A DNA stretch of 64,000 nucleotides from an uncultured Collinsella sp. (GCA_958427355.1 CAUACA010000009.1:1-64000); one strand, 5' to 3'; shown: positions 25,925 to 35,781, counted from the stretch's first letter. Made by a program: numbers and translations. Notes: generated from the sequence alone by a model not told the origin.

Positions 25925-27211
25925 ATGCTCGCCTCTTTTTTCTCAAAGCCTCAGTCATCGCTGTCCGCGCAGGCCAAGCGCCTGGTGGCGATGCGCTTTC
26001 TCATCTACACCGGTTTTCAGACCAGCTACTTTATCGGCGTTATCGGAACACTCACCTATGCAGACGATGCCTCGGTCGTGGCGACATCGCTGGCCGTCCT
26101 TTTTATGAACGTATTTGTGATTCTGGGATCCTTTGCGGGCGGCGCGGCGCTCGACGCCTGGGGCCCGCGCCGTCATTTCTTGCTGAGCATCGTGGGCACG
26201 CTGGCAACCGGCGCGGCAATCCTCGCCTTTGGCAGCGCGACCGGCATCGTCCTGCTCGGCGCGGTGCTCCTGGGCTTTGTGATGGGATTTGCCCAGCCCA
26301 TTGCCACGTCCTATCCGGCCTATCTCACCGACGATCCTGTCGAGCTCAAAGACATCAACTCCGCCATCGCCATGTTCTCAAACGTGAGTATCGTCGTTGG
26401 CCCCACGCTGGGCGGCTTTGTCGCGGCTGCTGCGTCGTCGCGTGCGGTGTTTTTGCTCATGATGATTTTTACCGTACTGGCGTTCATTGCCGGCTGGGGC
26501 TTTAGACCGCAAGCAGTTCGCGTCGCCGCGCGTGAAAGTACTCCCGCGGACAGCAGTACAACGGCAATCACTGCCAGCCAAAGCTCCAACCCCAGCACGT
26601 TCGCCCGCGTCACCTTCGCGACAAGCATCAAGACCGTCTTTACCAACAGCGTCCTCGCGTTACTTTTCTGCATCATCTTCCTCTCGAACTTTGGCTATGG
26701 CGCCTTCGATCCACTGGAGTCGTTCTTCTACCGTGATGTCCTACACGTCGGTGTTGAGTGGATGGGCTGGCTCTCGTCGGCCTCGGGCGTGGGCGCGGTG
26801 CTGGGTGCTGTGCTCGCACTCCGTTTGCCGCCGCACCTGGTCAACCTTAAAACGCTGCTTGTGGCGCTTATGTCCGTGGGCCTGGGAAGCCTGCTCTATG
26901 TGGGGACGCCGTACGTGGGCGTGGCCCTCGTCGGCCAGATTGCCCTGGGCATAGCTTGGGGTGTCGTCAACCCGCTCCACAACACCATCGTGCAAACGAC
27001 GGCTCCGCTCGAGCAGCTCGGTCGCGTCAACTCGGTCATGGGCTTTGGCAACATGTTCGCCGGCGTGGCGCCGCTGGCGATTGCCCCGTGGCTGGCGGCG
27101 ACATTTGGCGTACAGCAGACGCTCATCGGGGCGGGCATGGTCGTGACGGCGGTTCCCGCGGCGCTGCTGCTGTTTGGCCGCCGGCACTTTGATCGTGCCG
27201 CAAGGCAGTAA
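25925..27211 (+). CDS. MFS transporter
   Basis: A 428-residue protein with about twelve hydrophobic helices and the motif-A-like loop DAWGPRRHF after helix 2. A hydrophilic central loop (about 205-230, Ser/Thr rich) separates the two halves, as usual. It resembles MFS efflux or sugar-type permeases of the MdtG/YfmO kind; the substrate is unknown. AAGGAG stands 5 nt before ATG 25925, which decides against the longer frame from 25886. It is monocistronic, followed by R3 and R2 repeats. Confidence 0.85.
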   Translation: MLASFFSKPQSSLSAQAKRLVAMRFLIYTGFQTSYFIGVIGTLTYADDASVVATSLAVLFMNVFVILGSFAGGAALDAWGPRRHFLLSIVGTLATGAAILAFGSATGIVLLGAVLLGFVMGFAQPIATSYPAYLTDDPVELKDINSAIAMFSNVSIVVGPTLGGFVAAAASSRAVFLLMMIFTVLAFIAGWGFRPQAVRVAARESTPADSSTTAITASQSSNPSTFARVTFATSIKTVFTNSVLALLFCIIFLSNFGYGAFDPLESFFYRDVLHVGVEWMGWLSSASGVGAVLGAVLALRLPPHLVNLKTLLVALMSVGLGSLLYVGTPYVGVALVGQIALGIAWGVVNPLHNTIVQTTAPLEQLGRVNSVMGFGNMFAGVAPLAIAPWLAATFGVQQTLIGAGMVVTAVPAALLLFGRRHFDRAARQ

Positions 27212-27276
27212 AAACCATCACAACATTCGATGAAAACCGCGTTTTTGCCGAAAAACGTCGAATGTTGTGATGCTTT
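27212..27276. repeat. AAACCATCACAACATTC palindrome (family R3, copy 3)
   Basis: Outer arms as in the other copies, except that the right end reads TGATGCTTT. The loop differs (GATGAAAACCGCG...). It begins at the stop codon of the MFS gene. Confidence 0.85.
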
Positions 27277-27308
27277 GCGCCTCGGGCCAGGCCACCCTTC
27301 TGGTCCGG

Positions 27309-27339
27309 CCACCACAAAGGGGCCAGGCACCTTTGTGGC
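27309..27339. repeat. CCACCACAAAGG palindrome (family R2, copy 3)
   Basis: CCACCACAAAGGGGCCAGGC and CACCTTTGTGG; the right arm is cut short at GCG. It lies 32 bp after the R3 copy. Confidence 0.75.
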
Positions 27340-27428
27340 GATCGGGCCCCAACGGCCCGTGCCTTGGTATACCATGTACGCCGTTCACGAATACACCCCA
27401 CACCGCCGCACAACCCAGAAAGGCCCCC

Positions 27429-28250
27429 ATGGACACCACCTTCAGCCACATCAAAGCCGTGTTCTGCGATATCGACGGCACGCTGCTCACGAGCCAGCAC
27501 ACGGTGTCCCCGCGCACCGTGGCGGCGATTCGCGCACTGCGCGAGCGCGGCGTGCTCTTTGGTCTGTGCACCGGGCGCGACGCCCACGCGACCGAGGCCA
27601 TGTACGAGCTCTGGGGCATCGAAGGCCTGGTAGACGTGCTCGTGGGCTGCGGTGGCGCCGAGGTCATCGATCGCGCGCACGACATCAACGAGCTGAGCTA
27701 TCCGCTGCCGGGCGAGACCATCGCGCGCATCTGCGAGCACATGGCGGACCTTCCGGCAACGCCCGTTTGCCCTCGGGACGGCGTGCTCTATGTGCCCGAG
27801 AGCAATGCGTGCGTCGAGCACCTGTCGCGCGTCGACGGCGTGCCCTACAAGGTGGTCGACTTTGCCGAGTTTTTGCGCGAGCCGCAGACCAAGGTGATGT
27901 TTACCATGGCGCCCGAGGTGATGCCGCAGGTCATCGAACGAGCGTCGTCGCTCGCCGACGATACTGTTAAGGCGGCGGCTCTGCAAACCACGCAGCGGCT
28001 CTACGAGTTCATGGATCCGCGCGTGTCCAAGACGCGCGGCCTTGTGCGCGTGGCGGAGCTCAACAACATGGAGCTCCAGGACATCTGCGTGTTTGGCGAT
28101 GCCGATAACGACACCTGCATGGTGGCCGACGCCGGCGTGGGCGTGGCCATGGCAAACGGCAGCGACGCCACCCGTGCCGCCGCCGATTTTGTAACCGCCA
28201 GCAACGACAAAGACGGCATCGCGATCTTTATCGAGGAACATCTGCTGTAG
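27429..28250 (+). CDS. Cof-type HAD-IIB hydrolase
   Basis: A 273-residue haloacid dehalogenase-fold phosphatase. Motif I is VFCDIDGTLLT (about 10-20), motif II/III regions are LCTGRD and a C-terminal lysine helix, and motif IV is VFGDADNDTCMVADAGVGVA (about 222-241). The cap between motifs II and III is of type IIB. Such enzymes remove phosphate from sugar phosphates or flavin precursors; the substrate is not predictable. AAAGG lies 5-6 nt before ATG 27429. An R2 palindrome follows the stop codon. Confidence 0.9.
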   Translation: MDTTFSHIKAVFCDIDGTLLTSQHTVSPRTVAAIRALRERGVLFGLCTGRDAHATEAMYELWGIEGLVDVLVGCGGAEVIDRAHDINELSYPLPGETIARICEHMADLPATPVCPRDGVLYVPESNACVEHLSRVDGVPYKVVDFAEFLREPQTKVMFTMAPEVMPQVIERASSLADDTVKAAALQTTQRLYEFMDPRVSKTRGLVRVAELNNMELQDICVFGDADNDTCMVADAGVGVAMANGSDATRAAADFVTASNDKDGIAIFIEEHLL

Positions 28251-28263
28251 CGCCGGAGGAGAA

Positions 28264-28296
28264 CCACCGCAAAGGGAACAGGCACCTTTGCGGTGG
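28264..28296. repeat. CCACCGCAAAGG palindrome (family R2, copy 4)
   Basis: Arms CCACCGCAAAGG and CCTTTGCGGTGG: the A:T pair of other copies is exchanged for G:C in both arms. This compensatory change argues for selection on pairing. Confidence 0.8.
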
Positions 28297-28755
28297 CCTC
28301 AGGCGATTTGGGCGAATTGATGCCTAAAATCTGCGCGAAAATTCAGATATGGTTGTCTGAACATTACGCTTCTAACTACCGATGAGTTAAAGATATTCCC
28401 AGCAACTTAGTAGTCTATTCCTCACGGTTAATGACCTACCGTTCACGGTCGATTTTCGACCGTTCACAGGATGTTTGCTCTTGAGCAAAATGTTGTGCAA
28501 ATAAATAAAATGCTATTAAAAAACTGATAACTAACTTAATTACCAGTAGAAACAGATATTTCAGAGCGAATAAACGAAAGCAAATCTGAGTAAATGTCAA
28601 GAGAATTGAGAACTGGCTACAAAAATGTCGGTTTTGCTGCTCGGATGTTTAAACAATAGTTACAATAGTATTACTACGCGAGCGCAATTACAGATTGCGC
28701 AGATACGTTTGATGGTGAAAGAGCAAGATCGCGGTCTCTTGGGGAGGAGACATCG
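28297..28755 (+). other. AT-rich promoter region of the pilus island
   Basis: About 460 bp are clearly poorer in G+C than the rest of the window, with no supported gene. They contain the direct repeat at 28438-28467 and, nearer the adhesin, AT-rich stretches such as TTACAATAGTATTA (28659-28672) that could serve as a -10 region. Confidence 0.5.
28438..28467 (+). promoter_or_regulatory. LytTR-like direct repeat
   Basis: ACCGTTCAC occurs twice, separated by exactly 12 bp (GGTCGATTTTCG), so the repeats are 21 bp apart, two helical turns. LytTR-domain response regulators bind repeats of this kind (9-mers with GTT, 12-bp spacer). A degenerate third copy, ACGGTTAAT, lies just upstream (about 28424). 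Confidence 0.45.
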
Positions 28756-31700
28756 ATGAAAGCGAATTCAGAAAAAACTAAGCAGAGTAAAAAAGCGACG
28801 CGCCGTGTACTGGCAGGCGTTTTGTGCGGAGCCTCCGTTTTGAGCCTGGTGCTGTCGCTCGTCATGCCTCCGATTTCGCAGGCCATTGCCAACGATGCCC
28901 AGACAGTTTCTACTGAGGAAACTGTGATGGGGGGGGGTTCCTCAAGTGAGTCTACTGATGTAGACAACACCAACAACGGGGATACCGAAAACCAGAATAG
29001 TGACGACGCAGAGGGTGGCGAAGCCGACCCCTCAAATGGTGTTGAGCAGGGTCAGTCTGGGGATCAACCTGAGGGTAAGCTGCAGGTCGAAGATAACGAG
29101 CCGGCAGATGGCAACGCTGTGATGGCGGCCACGGAAGGCGAGCAAACCGAAGCGGCGCCCGACGAGATAAAAAACGTTGACGAATTAAAAACCAAGTTGG
29201 CGAATGCAAGCGGTGTTGCTAGCTTCAAGCTTATGAATGATGTCGAGACCGGCGAGATAATCACGCTTAGCAAGGACGGCAGCAAAATCACGCTGGATCT
29301 AAACGGCCATAAGATTAAGCATACGAGTTCAAATCAGCCTCTGTTCAATATCACCGGCGGCGCGACGCTGACCGTCAAGGACAGCCAGCAAGCTGCCGCG
29401 ACAGAGATCTCGGCTAATCAAGAAAACAAATGGAGCAATCTCGCTTCAATGGAATACGGCGATTCTAACATCCCGACCAAGCTTACCTATTACGTAACCG
29501 AATCGGTCGCAAGCGGAACCGGTACAAACGAAACTCTTAAAGCGTATGAGGCTGGTATCAAGGGTGCCATTGTGGCTTGCGGCGGCAATGCCAACCTGAA
29601 GCTCATTAATCTCTACGCAACTAACGACAAGGGTGGTACGTTCAATCTCGAGAGTGGCGTGATTACGCAACAGCAACAGAGCAGTGTCAGCAGTTTGGTT
29701 TATGCCGAAAACGGCTCTTCCGTCAACATGCGTGGCGGCTATATATGCGGCGCTTCTGGCTCGGGCGCGGGCGGTGGAATCGAAGTGCGCTATAACTCAA
29801 GCCTTAGCATCTCCAATGGCGTAATTGCTGGCAATAGTGCTCCGAGTGGCGGCGGTGTGTATGCTGAAGGCTCCACGGTTAAGGTGACCGGCGGCACAAT
29901 CTCCGGCAATAGAACGCTAGAGAACACTTCCGGATTCGGCGGTGGCGTCATGGTCGTGGGCGGTAGTATTGCTGTTTCTGGTGGTTTCATCACCAACAAT
30001 AAATATGCCAACTTCTGCAACCAGGATGGATACGGTGACCATGGCGGTGCTGGGCTTGCTGCCAAGAACGGCACCCATGTCACCATTTCCGGTGGCCAGA
30101 TTACTGGCAACTACTCCCAAGAAGCTGGCGGCGGCGTTTACGTTACCGATGTGGATCGAAATAAGGAGCCTTCTCGTTCAGGAATGGCGTGGCTGAATAT
30201 CACGGGAGGAATTATTGCCTCTAACGTGAGCTACCGATCTGAAGGTGCCGGCATCCGAGTGGGCCAGATGGTTGACGCGATGATAAATGGATCGTCAAAC
30301 GATAGCCCAGTCTACATCACTAATAACCACTGCATGTCTCGTTTTGACTGGGGTGGCGGTGGCATCTTTGTTCAGGGAAACTCAAACCAAGGCGAGGAAT
30401 ATACTGCTGGTAGGCTATTCATATATAACTCGTACATTAGCGCCAATAAAGCTGGCGGCTACGGCGGCGGCGTTGCAGTCTGCCCTACGGGCAAGACGCT
30501 GGTAACGAACACTGAGGGCACGGCAATCTTTGGCAATTCGTCTGCCAAAGATCAGCAGGACGCAAAAGCTGATTATAATTCTGAAGAGAATAGCGGTAAC
30601 GAAGGCACCCCTCACCTATCCGCTGGTGGCTACGAAGGCCTTGAGCACAAAAAGAACCAGGATGCTGACGCCTACAATGCCAAAGAGTTTCGCGAAAACG
30701 GCCACGCGGACTTCTTCCTTGCGGCGGAGGATCATAAGACCCCGATCGCGGCGGTGATTGGCAAAATGCTTGGCGGCGGTGACGCCAAATACAAGGGAAG
30801 TAAAGAGCTTACGCAAGCCATTACTATCCCCGCTAACGGTGGCGTGCAGGTATATAAAAGCATCGGCCTGAGCTCGGGTGTTACAGCTCAAGACGAAGCC
30901 GCGATCAATGCGCAAAAAGTTGCGACAACGTTCATCACCGGCAACTATTCCTGGGACCATGGCGGCGGCATCATGTCGAACGGCGACCTGTACATGGGCG
31001 CGCCTGAGGACACGTATGTCTATCCGAGCCTTAAGCTCAAGGCGACCAAGAAGCTGAAAGGCCGCGACCTCAAAAAAGAGGAGTTCTCCTTTACGGTGTA
31101 TCGCAAGAATTCAGACAACCCTTTGGCTGGCACGACATTCAATCGCAACGTTTGCACCGAGGTTGGAACAGCAAAAAATGATGCAAGCGGCAATATCACG
31201 TTTGACCTTGGTGAACAGTTCGCAACGGGTGGCACGGGTAACGAAATCACATACTACTTGGTCGAAGATGCCGGCGATGATCCTGACATCACGTGCGACT
31301 CCAGTGTGTATGAGATTGTGGTACGGACCCAGGATAAGCCGACCAAGCTCATGACTGTTCCGAGTAAAAATAATCCGAACGAAGAGAAGGAACTTCTCAT
31401 CCATAACTACACGATTACAGACGTCAACGGGACCAAGTACGAACTCGATAAGTCTGGGAAGTGGGTTAACAAAAAAACGTGGAGTGTCGCGAAGAATGTC
31501 GACGGCTATTATCAAATTATCTGTGAGGACGGTTCGCCGACTTTCACTAACGTATGTACCGCGTACGACTCGACTGGCGTTTGGATCCCTAAGGCGACCA
31601 AGGTCGTTAAGGGTGGCGAGATGAAGGAGTTCACGCTCGAGTTTGCGGATAACGAGAACTTCGATAGTCCCAAGACGGTTATGACCGACCCCGACGGCGT

Positions 31701-32187
31701 GATTACCACCACTGCCGACGGCAAGAAGTCTCAGCCCCGGAGCTTCGACGAGATTGAGTACAAACTCGATCAACTCGACAAGCTCAAGACCGACTCTACT
31801 GGCCGTGGCGCCTCCAAGACCTTCACGTACTATGTGCGCGAGAAGGACGAACACTTGACCTATCCGCATTACAAGTTTGATCAGTCGGTCTACAAGTTCA
31901 CGGTTACGGCAACGGATAATGCCGAAGGACACATCGACTGTGCGGTGACCTACAGGAAGGGAACCGTTGACCCCGGCGGTACGTGGAAAGACACCGATAA
32001 TGAGGACCACGAGTTTCCCGACACTACCCCCACCTTCACCAACACCTACTCCACCTCTTTGCCTCTTTCTGGTATGTCGGGCGTCACTCTGACGTACCTT
32101 GCCGGCGCGGCAGTGCTTTGCGCTGCTGCGGCCTGGATGCACATTCGTCGCAAGGCGAATGCGAAGGGGGGTGAGCGTCGTGAATAA
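28756..32187 (+). CDS. Giant sortase-anchored adhesin with isopeptide domains
   Basis: An 1143-residue surface protein. Signal peptide (about 1-48), an acidic Glu/Asp/Asn linker containing an MGGG run encoded by nine G residues, a right-handed beta-helix-like region (about 150-660, repeated GG-hydrophobic-x-GG-x-ISGN units such as VKVTGGTISGN), then two Spy0128/FctA-like pilin domains (KLKGRDLKKEEFSFTVYRKN, and ATKVVKGGEMKEFTLEFADN with TFTYYVREK). The anchor is LPLSG, a membrane helix and a basic tail. It is probably the tip adhesin of the pilus assembled by the sortase at 36706. The next gene overlaps its stop codon. Confidence 0.85.
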   Translation: MKANSEKTKQSKKATRRVLAGVLCGASVLSLVLSLVMPPISQAIANDAQTVSTEETVMGGGSSSESTDVDNTNNGDTENQNSDDAEGGEADPSNGVEQGQSGDQPEGKLQVEDNEPADGNAVMAATEGEQTEAAPDEIKNVDELKTKLANASGVASFKLMNDVETGEIITLSKDGSKITLDLNGHKIKHTSSNQPLFNITGGATLTVKDSQQAAATEISANQENKWSNLASMEYGDSNIPTKLTYYVTESVASGTGTNETLKAYEAGIKGAIVACGGNANLKLINLYATNDKGGTFNLESGVITQQQQSSVSSLVYAENGSSVNMRGGYICGASGSGAGGGIEVRYNSSLSISNGVIAGNSAPSGGGVYAEGSTVKVTGGTISGNRTLENTSGFGGGVMVVGGSIAVSGGFITNNKYANFCNQDGYGDHGGAGLAAKNGTHVTISGGQITGNYSQEAGGGVYVTDVDRNKEPSRSGMAWLNITGGIIASNVSYRSEGAGIRVGQMVDAMINGSSNDSPVYITNNHCMSRFDWGGGGIFVQGNSNQGEEYTAGRLFIYNSYISANKAGGYGGGVAVCPTGKTLVTNTEGTAIFGNSSAKDQQDAKADYNSEENSGNEGTPHLSAGGYEGLEHKKNQDADAYNAKEFRENGHADFFLAAEDHKTPIAAVIGKMLGGGDAKYKGSKELTQAITIPANGGVQVYKSIGLSSGVTAQDEAAINAQKVATTFITGNYSWDHGGGIMSNGDLYMGAPEDTYVYPSLKLKATKKLKGRDLKKEEFSFTVYRKNSDNPLAGTTFNRNVCTEVGTAKNDASGNITFDLGEQFATGGTGNEITYYLVEDAGDDPDITCDSSVYEIVVRTQDKPTKLMTVPSKNNPNEEKELLIHNYTITDVNGTKYELDKSGKWVNKKTWSVAKNVDGYYQIICEDGSPTFTNVCTAYDSTGVWIPKATKVVKGGEMKEFTLEFADNENFDSPKTVMTDPDGVITTTADGKKSQPRSFDEIEYKLDQLDKLKTDSTGRGASKTFTYYVREKDEHLTYPHYKFDQSVYKFTVTATDNAEGHIDCAVTYRKGTVDPGGTWKDTDNEDHEFPDTTPTFTNTYSTSLPLSGMSGVTLTYLAGAAVLCAAAAWMHIRRKANAKGGERRE
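28929..28937 (+). repeat. G9 homopolymer in the adhesin reading frame
   Basis: ATG followed by GGGGGGGG: nine consecutive G bases near codon 58-61 of the adhesin. One base gained or lost would shift the frame just behind the signal peptide. This is the layout of a phase-variable contingency locus. Confidence 0.75.
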
Positions 32188-33850
32188 GAAAGTTTGCTCC
32201 TTCCCGATCTTGCTTGCGCTGCTTGCCCTCGTGATCGGCACCTGCGCGGTTGTGTTCCCCGCTTCCGCGCAGGCCGCGCCGACCTCGACCGGTTCCATCA
32301 CGGTGAGCGGCACCGTGGCGCGCAGCTACGACGCCTACCAGATCTTTAGCGCCAACGTCGTCGACGGCGACAGCGACGCCAAGATCGCCACCGACCTCGC
32401 CTGGGCAAGCGACGCCGTGCGCGACGCCGCGCTGCCCGTGCTGCACAGCGCCGGCATGTCCAATTCCCAGACCACCGCGCAGGAAGCTGCCGAGTGGCTC
32501 AACACCGATTCCCACCTTACGAGCGCGCTGAGCGCACAGCTCGCTCGTTCCCTCCAGAGCTCTGGCGCCAAGTCCGTGGCCCTTAACGCGGGCACGACGG
32601 CCGAGCTGCCCTGTGGCTACTGGCTCATCGTCGCCGACGACGACGCCATCGCCCAGAACGAGGCCGGCACCGCGCCGATCATGGCCCTGGTCGGCGGCAG
32701 CGCCGTCACCGTTAAGCCCAAGGCTTCAACCCCCAAGGTCGCCAAGCACGTACTGGAGGACGGCACCGCCGCCTGGCAGAAGGCCGCCGACGCCACGGTC
32801 GCCGACGACCTGTACTGGCGCCTCTCGGCCACGGTCCCGGCGGGGCTCACCGCCTACGACACCTATACGGTGCGGTTCGTCGACACCATGAGCGCGGGGC
32901 TCGACCCCTCCAAGGTGGCCGCGAGCATGCGCGTGTACGTGGCGGCGGGCGCGGACGGCGGCGTCGACGCCGTCTCGGCCGGCAAGGACGGCCGCGCCGG
33001 CACCGAGCCCGCGCAGGGCTGGACCGACATCACGGCCCAGTGCGCCACCAAGGTGGCGGCCGACGGCAAGGCCTTCACCGTGCGCACCGGCGACCTCATC
33101 GCCGCGCTCGGCGGGGCCGACGCCTTTACCGCGGGCGCCCGCGTGGTCGCCGTGTACAACGCGCCGCTCAACAGCGCGTGCAACCACGGCATCGCGAAGG
33201 GCAACCCCAACCAGGTCTACCTGCGCTACCCGCGCTCTCCCTTTGCCGACCAGTCCGGCGACACCGGCTTCACCCGCACGCCGAGCGACGATGCGTGCGC
33301 CTACACCTGGGATCTCGCGCTCACCAAGCGCGGCAGCGACGGCGACAAGCCGCTTGCTGGGGCGGTTCTGAGCGTCACCGACGACCGCGGCCGCACGCTG
33401 GCGGCCGACGGCACGTGGGATGCGGAGGGCAAGGCCACCGTCACCACGGGCGAGGACGGCCGCGTGACCGTCTCGGGCGTGGACTCGGGCAAGCTGGAGG
33501 TCCGCGAGCTCAAGGCGCCCAAGGGCTACACTGCCTTTGAGGGCACGCGCTCCGTGACGGTCAAGGCCGAGGGTCTGGACGTCGATCAGGTGGCCGCCGC
33601 CAAGCCCAAGCTCACCATCACGGCCGAGTCGCCCCTGCGCGCCGACAGCGCGGACGGGTCGACGGGCAGCCTAGAGGCGTCGCTCATCAACACGCCCACC
33701 GGCACACCCCCTAGCATTACCACCGGAGGCTTTATGCCCTCGACTGGCGATATGGCAATGTACGCCGCGGCCGCCGCAGCGGTCGCCGGAGCCGCGCTCA
33801 TCGTGGTCGCGCTCCTGGTCAAGCGGGGAGGTGGCAGCCATAAAGAGTAG
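32180..33850 (+). CDS. Isopeptide-forming pilin, very GC-rich
   Basis: A 556-residue exported protein. Signal peptide (LLALLALVIGTCAVVFPASA), a pilin N-domain (ITVSGTVARSYDAYQIFSAN) and a D2-type isopeptide domain around residues 190-390 (PKVAKHVLEDGTAAWQKAAD). A Cna-B/SpaA-like domain follows with the E-box (LEVRELKAPKGYTAFEG), then the MPSTG anchor, a helix and a GGGSHKE tail. It shares its plan with the pilin at 33959 and may be the minor or basal subunit. GTG 32180 has AAGGGGGG upstream and overlaps the adhesin stop by 8 bp. G+C is far above that of both neighbours, suggesting separate origin. Confidence 0.82.
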   Translation: MNKKVCSFPILLALLALVIGTCAVVFPASAQAAPTSTGSITVSGTVARSYDAYQIFSANVVDGDSDAKIATDLAWASDAVRDAALPVLHSAGMSNSQTTAQEAAEWLNTDSHLTSALSAQLARSLQSSGAKSVALNAGTTAELPCGYWLIVADDDAIAQNEAGTAPIMALVGGSAVTVKPKASTPKVAKHVLEDGTAAWQKAADATVADDLYWRLSATVPAGLTAYDTYTVRFVDTMSAGLDPSKVAASMRVYVAAGADGGVDAVSAGKDGRAGTEPAQGWTDITAQCATKVAADGKAFTVRTGDLIAALGGADAFTAGARVVAVYNAPLNSACNHGIAKGNPNQVYLRYPRSPFADQSGDTGFTRTPSDDACAYTWDLALTKRGSDGDKPLAGAVLSVTDDRGRTLAADGTWDAEGKATVTTGEDGRVTVSGVDSGKLEVRELKAPKGYTAFEGTRSVTVKAEGLDVDQVAAAKPKLTITAESPLRADSADGSTGSLEASLINTPTGTPPSITTGGFMPSTGDMAMYAAAAAAVAGAALIVVALLVKRGGGSHKE

Positions 33851-33958
33851 CTGGCAGCCCCATAGAGAGCGGGGCGAGACGTAGCGAAGTAGATGCTAAG
33901 ACACAGACAGATGATGACCGATCGAATGAGTTACGAAGTAGAAAGCAGAGGAAAGAAG

Positions 33959-35680
33959 ATGCATATGAACAAGAACATCGCACGCCTGGCAGTAACCGCC
34001 GGCCTCACAGCAGCGCTGAGCTTCGGCGGCGTCATGGCCCCGGTGACCATGGCGTTTGCTGATGGTACTACGACGCTTCCGAATAACAGCATCACCATCA
34101 CGCAGTCGGAGGGCAACGCATCCACTCAGTTCAAGGCATATCAGATCTTTAAGGCTGATGTCGTGGACGAGCCCGGCAAGACGGACAAGGTCGTTTCAAA
34201 TGTTAAGTGGGCATTTGATAACGTTGAGGCTCAGGATGCCATCATCGCGGCTATTAAAGCGGATTCGAAGTATGAGGCTTCTGATCCCAAGCTGCCTGAT
34301 AAAACTACCGCCCAGGACGTGGCCGATTGGTTGACTAAGAACGTTACCGGCACTACTGCTGAGACTGTTGTTAATAAAGATCACCTTCTCAACAAGATTG
34401 CCGCTATTGTTAAAAAGGACGTTGGAGCTACGGGCAGTTCGTTCTCGGCAGGCGATAGTTTCACTGTGCCTACCGATGATAAAAATTCCCCCAAGACGGG
34501 TTACTACCTGTTCCTGACCGATGAGTCTTCCCTTAGCACTTCCGAAGTGGCAAAGAAGAACACGGGTACCTCGCCCATTTTCGCCGTTGTCGGCGGTCGC
34601 AGCGTGACCGTTGCCGAGAAGACCAGCATTCCTACCGTCAACAAGGAAGTTTTTGAGGGCGCGAAATGGGGAAACGTGAGTGACTCGTATATTGGTGAGG
34701 AGGTTGAATATAAACTGACTGGCTCCGTTGCGAGCAACATCGACACCTTCACCAAGTACGAATATACGTTCCAGGATCATCTTTCTGCTGGACTGAAGGC
34801 CAACAAGGATACCGTTAAGGTGACAATTGACGGTATTGCTATCGAGCCTTCAGATGGTTATGACGTAAACCTTGCGGACACTAAGGACGCTTCTGGAAGC
34901 CCTACTGGTGCTCATGACCTGACGATCTCCTTCTCTGACCTCAAGGCTGCTGCAAAAGCTGTAGGTGTGACGCTTAGGGGCAACTCTAAGGTCGTTGTGA
35001 CCTATAAAGCAGAACTGACCGAAAAGGCAGAATACACGGCCGCCGGTAACACCAACGTGGTCAAGCTTGTCTACTCCAACGATCCCATGTCTAACGGCAC
35101 CGGCACTTCCGAATCGAAGAAGGTCGCTGATTACGTCTTCGGCTTCGATGTCACTAAGATCGACCCGGATAACTCGTCTGCGAAACTCGATGCTGGCTTT
35201 ACGGTCAAAATGATTAAGGAAGGGTCCGATAAAAGCGTTGAAAAATGGTTGAAGCAAGACGGCAGCTTCAGTAATGACGTAAATGACGCTTACACGTTTG
35301 AAACTACGGAGACTGGCAACAAGGTCTCTATTCCCGGACTTGTTGCAGGCACATATCTGATTTCTGAGAGCAAGACACCTGCGGGCTACAACACCATTGC
35401 CGACTTCGAAATCACGGTGGCGCCTGAATACAATACAGACGGCACGCTTAAAGAGCTCAAGGTGACGTCCAATTCCAGCATGGCCACTCCTAAGACTGAT
35501 AAAAAAGTGACCACGACCAAGATCCCCGTCACCATCGAGAACAAGAAGGGCTCCAGCCTTCCGCTCACCGGTCTTAACGGCGTGACCTTCACTTGGATCG
35601 CTGGTGGCGCGGTGCTGTGCATCGGCGTGGCGCACCTCATCCGCAGCCGTAAGCAGGCTGAGGAGTCCGAGCAGGAGTAA
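33959..35680 (+). CDS. Major isopeptide-forming pilin (backbone)
   Basis: A 573-residue exported pilin. Signal peptide to about residue 36 (ALSFGGVMAPVTMAFA), first domain with QFKAYQIFKADVVD, a segment PTVNKEVFEG whose lysine is a candidate pilin-motif residue for intersubunit bonds, an isopeptide domain, and a SpaA-like domain with E-box GTYLISESKTPAGYN. The cell-wall signal is LPLTG, a helix and RSRKQ. It is the likely backbone polymerised by the class C sortase at 36706. ATG 33959 has GAGGAAAG upstream; ATG 33965 is also possible. It ends in a strong terminator. Confidence 0.88.
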   Translation: MHMNKNIARLAVTAGLTAALSFGGVMAPVTMAFADGTTTLPNNSITITQSEGNASTQFKAYQIFKADVVDEPGKTDKVVSNVKWAFDNVEAQDAIIAAIKADSKYEASDPKLPDKTTAQDVADWLTKNVTGTTAETVVNKDHLLNKIAAIVKKDVGATGSSFSAGDSFTVPTDDKNSPKTGYYLFLTDESSLSTSEVAKKNTGTSPIFAVVGGRSVTVAEKTSIPTVNKEVFEGAKWGNVSDSYIGEEVEYKLTGSVASNIDTFTKYEYTFQDHLSAGLKANKDTVKVTIDGIAIEPSDGYDVNLADTKDASGSPTGAHDLTISFSDLKAAAKAVGVTLRGNSKVVVTYKAELTEKAEYTAAGNTNVVKLVYSNDPMSNGTGTSESKKVADYVFGFDVTKIDPDNSSAKLDAGFTVKMIKEGSDKSVEKWLKQDGSFSNDVNDAYTFETTETGNKVSIPGLVAGTYLISESKTPAGYNTIADFEITVAPEYNTDGTLKELKVTSNSSMATPKTDKKVTTTKIPVTIENKKGSSLPLTGLNGVTFTWIAGGAVLCIGVAHLIRSRKQAEESEQE

Positions 35681-35781
35681 CGCTCACTCACCCATCCCTT
35701 TGGCAGGTGGGATGTGATGGCCATGAGACTTGCGGACACTTTTCTCGTCCATCCACGTTCTTGCTTTGCCATTCTCTTTTC

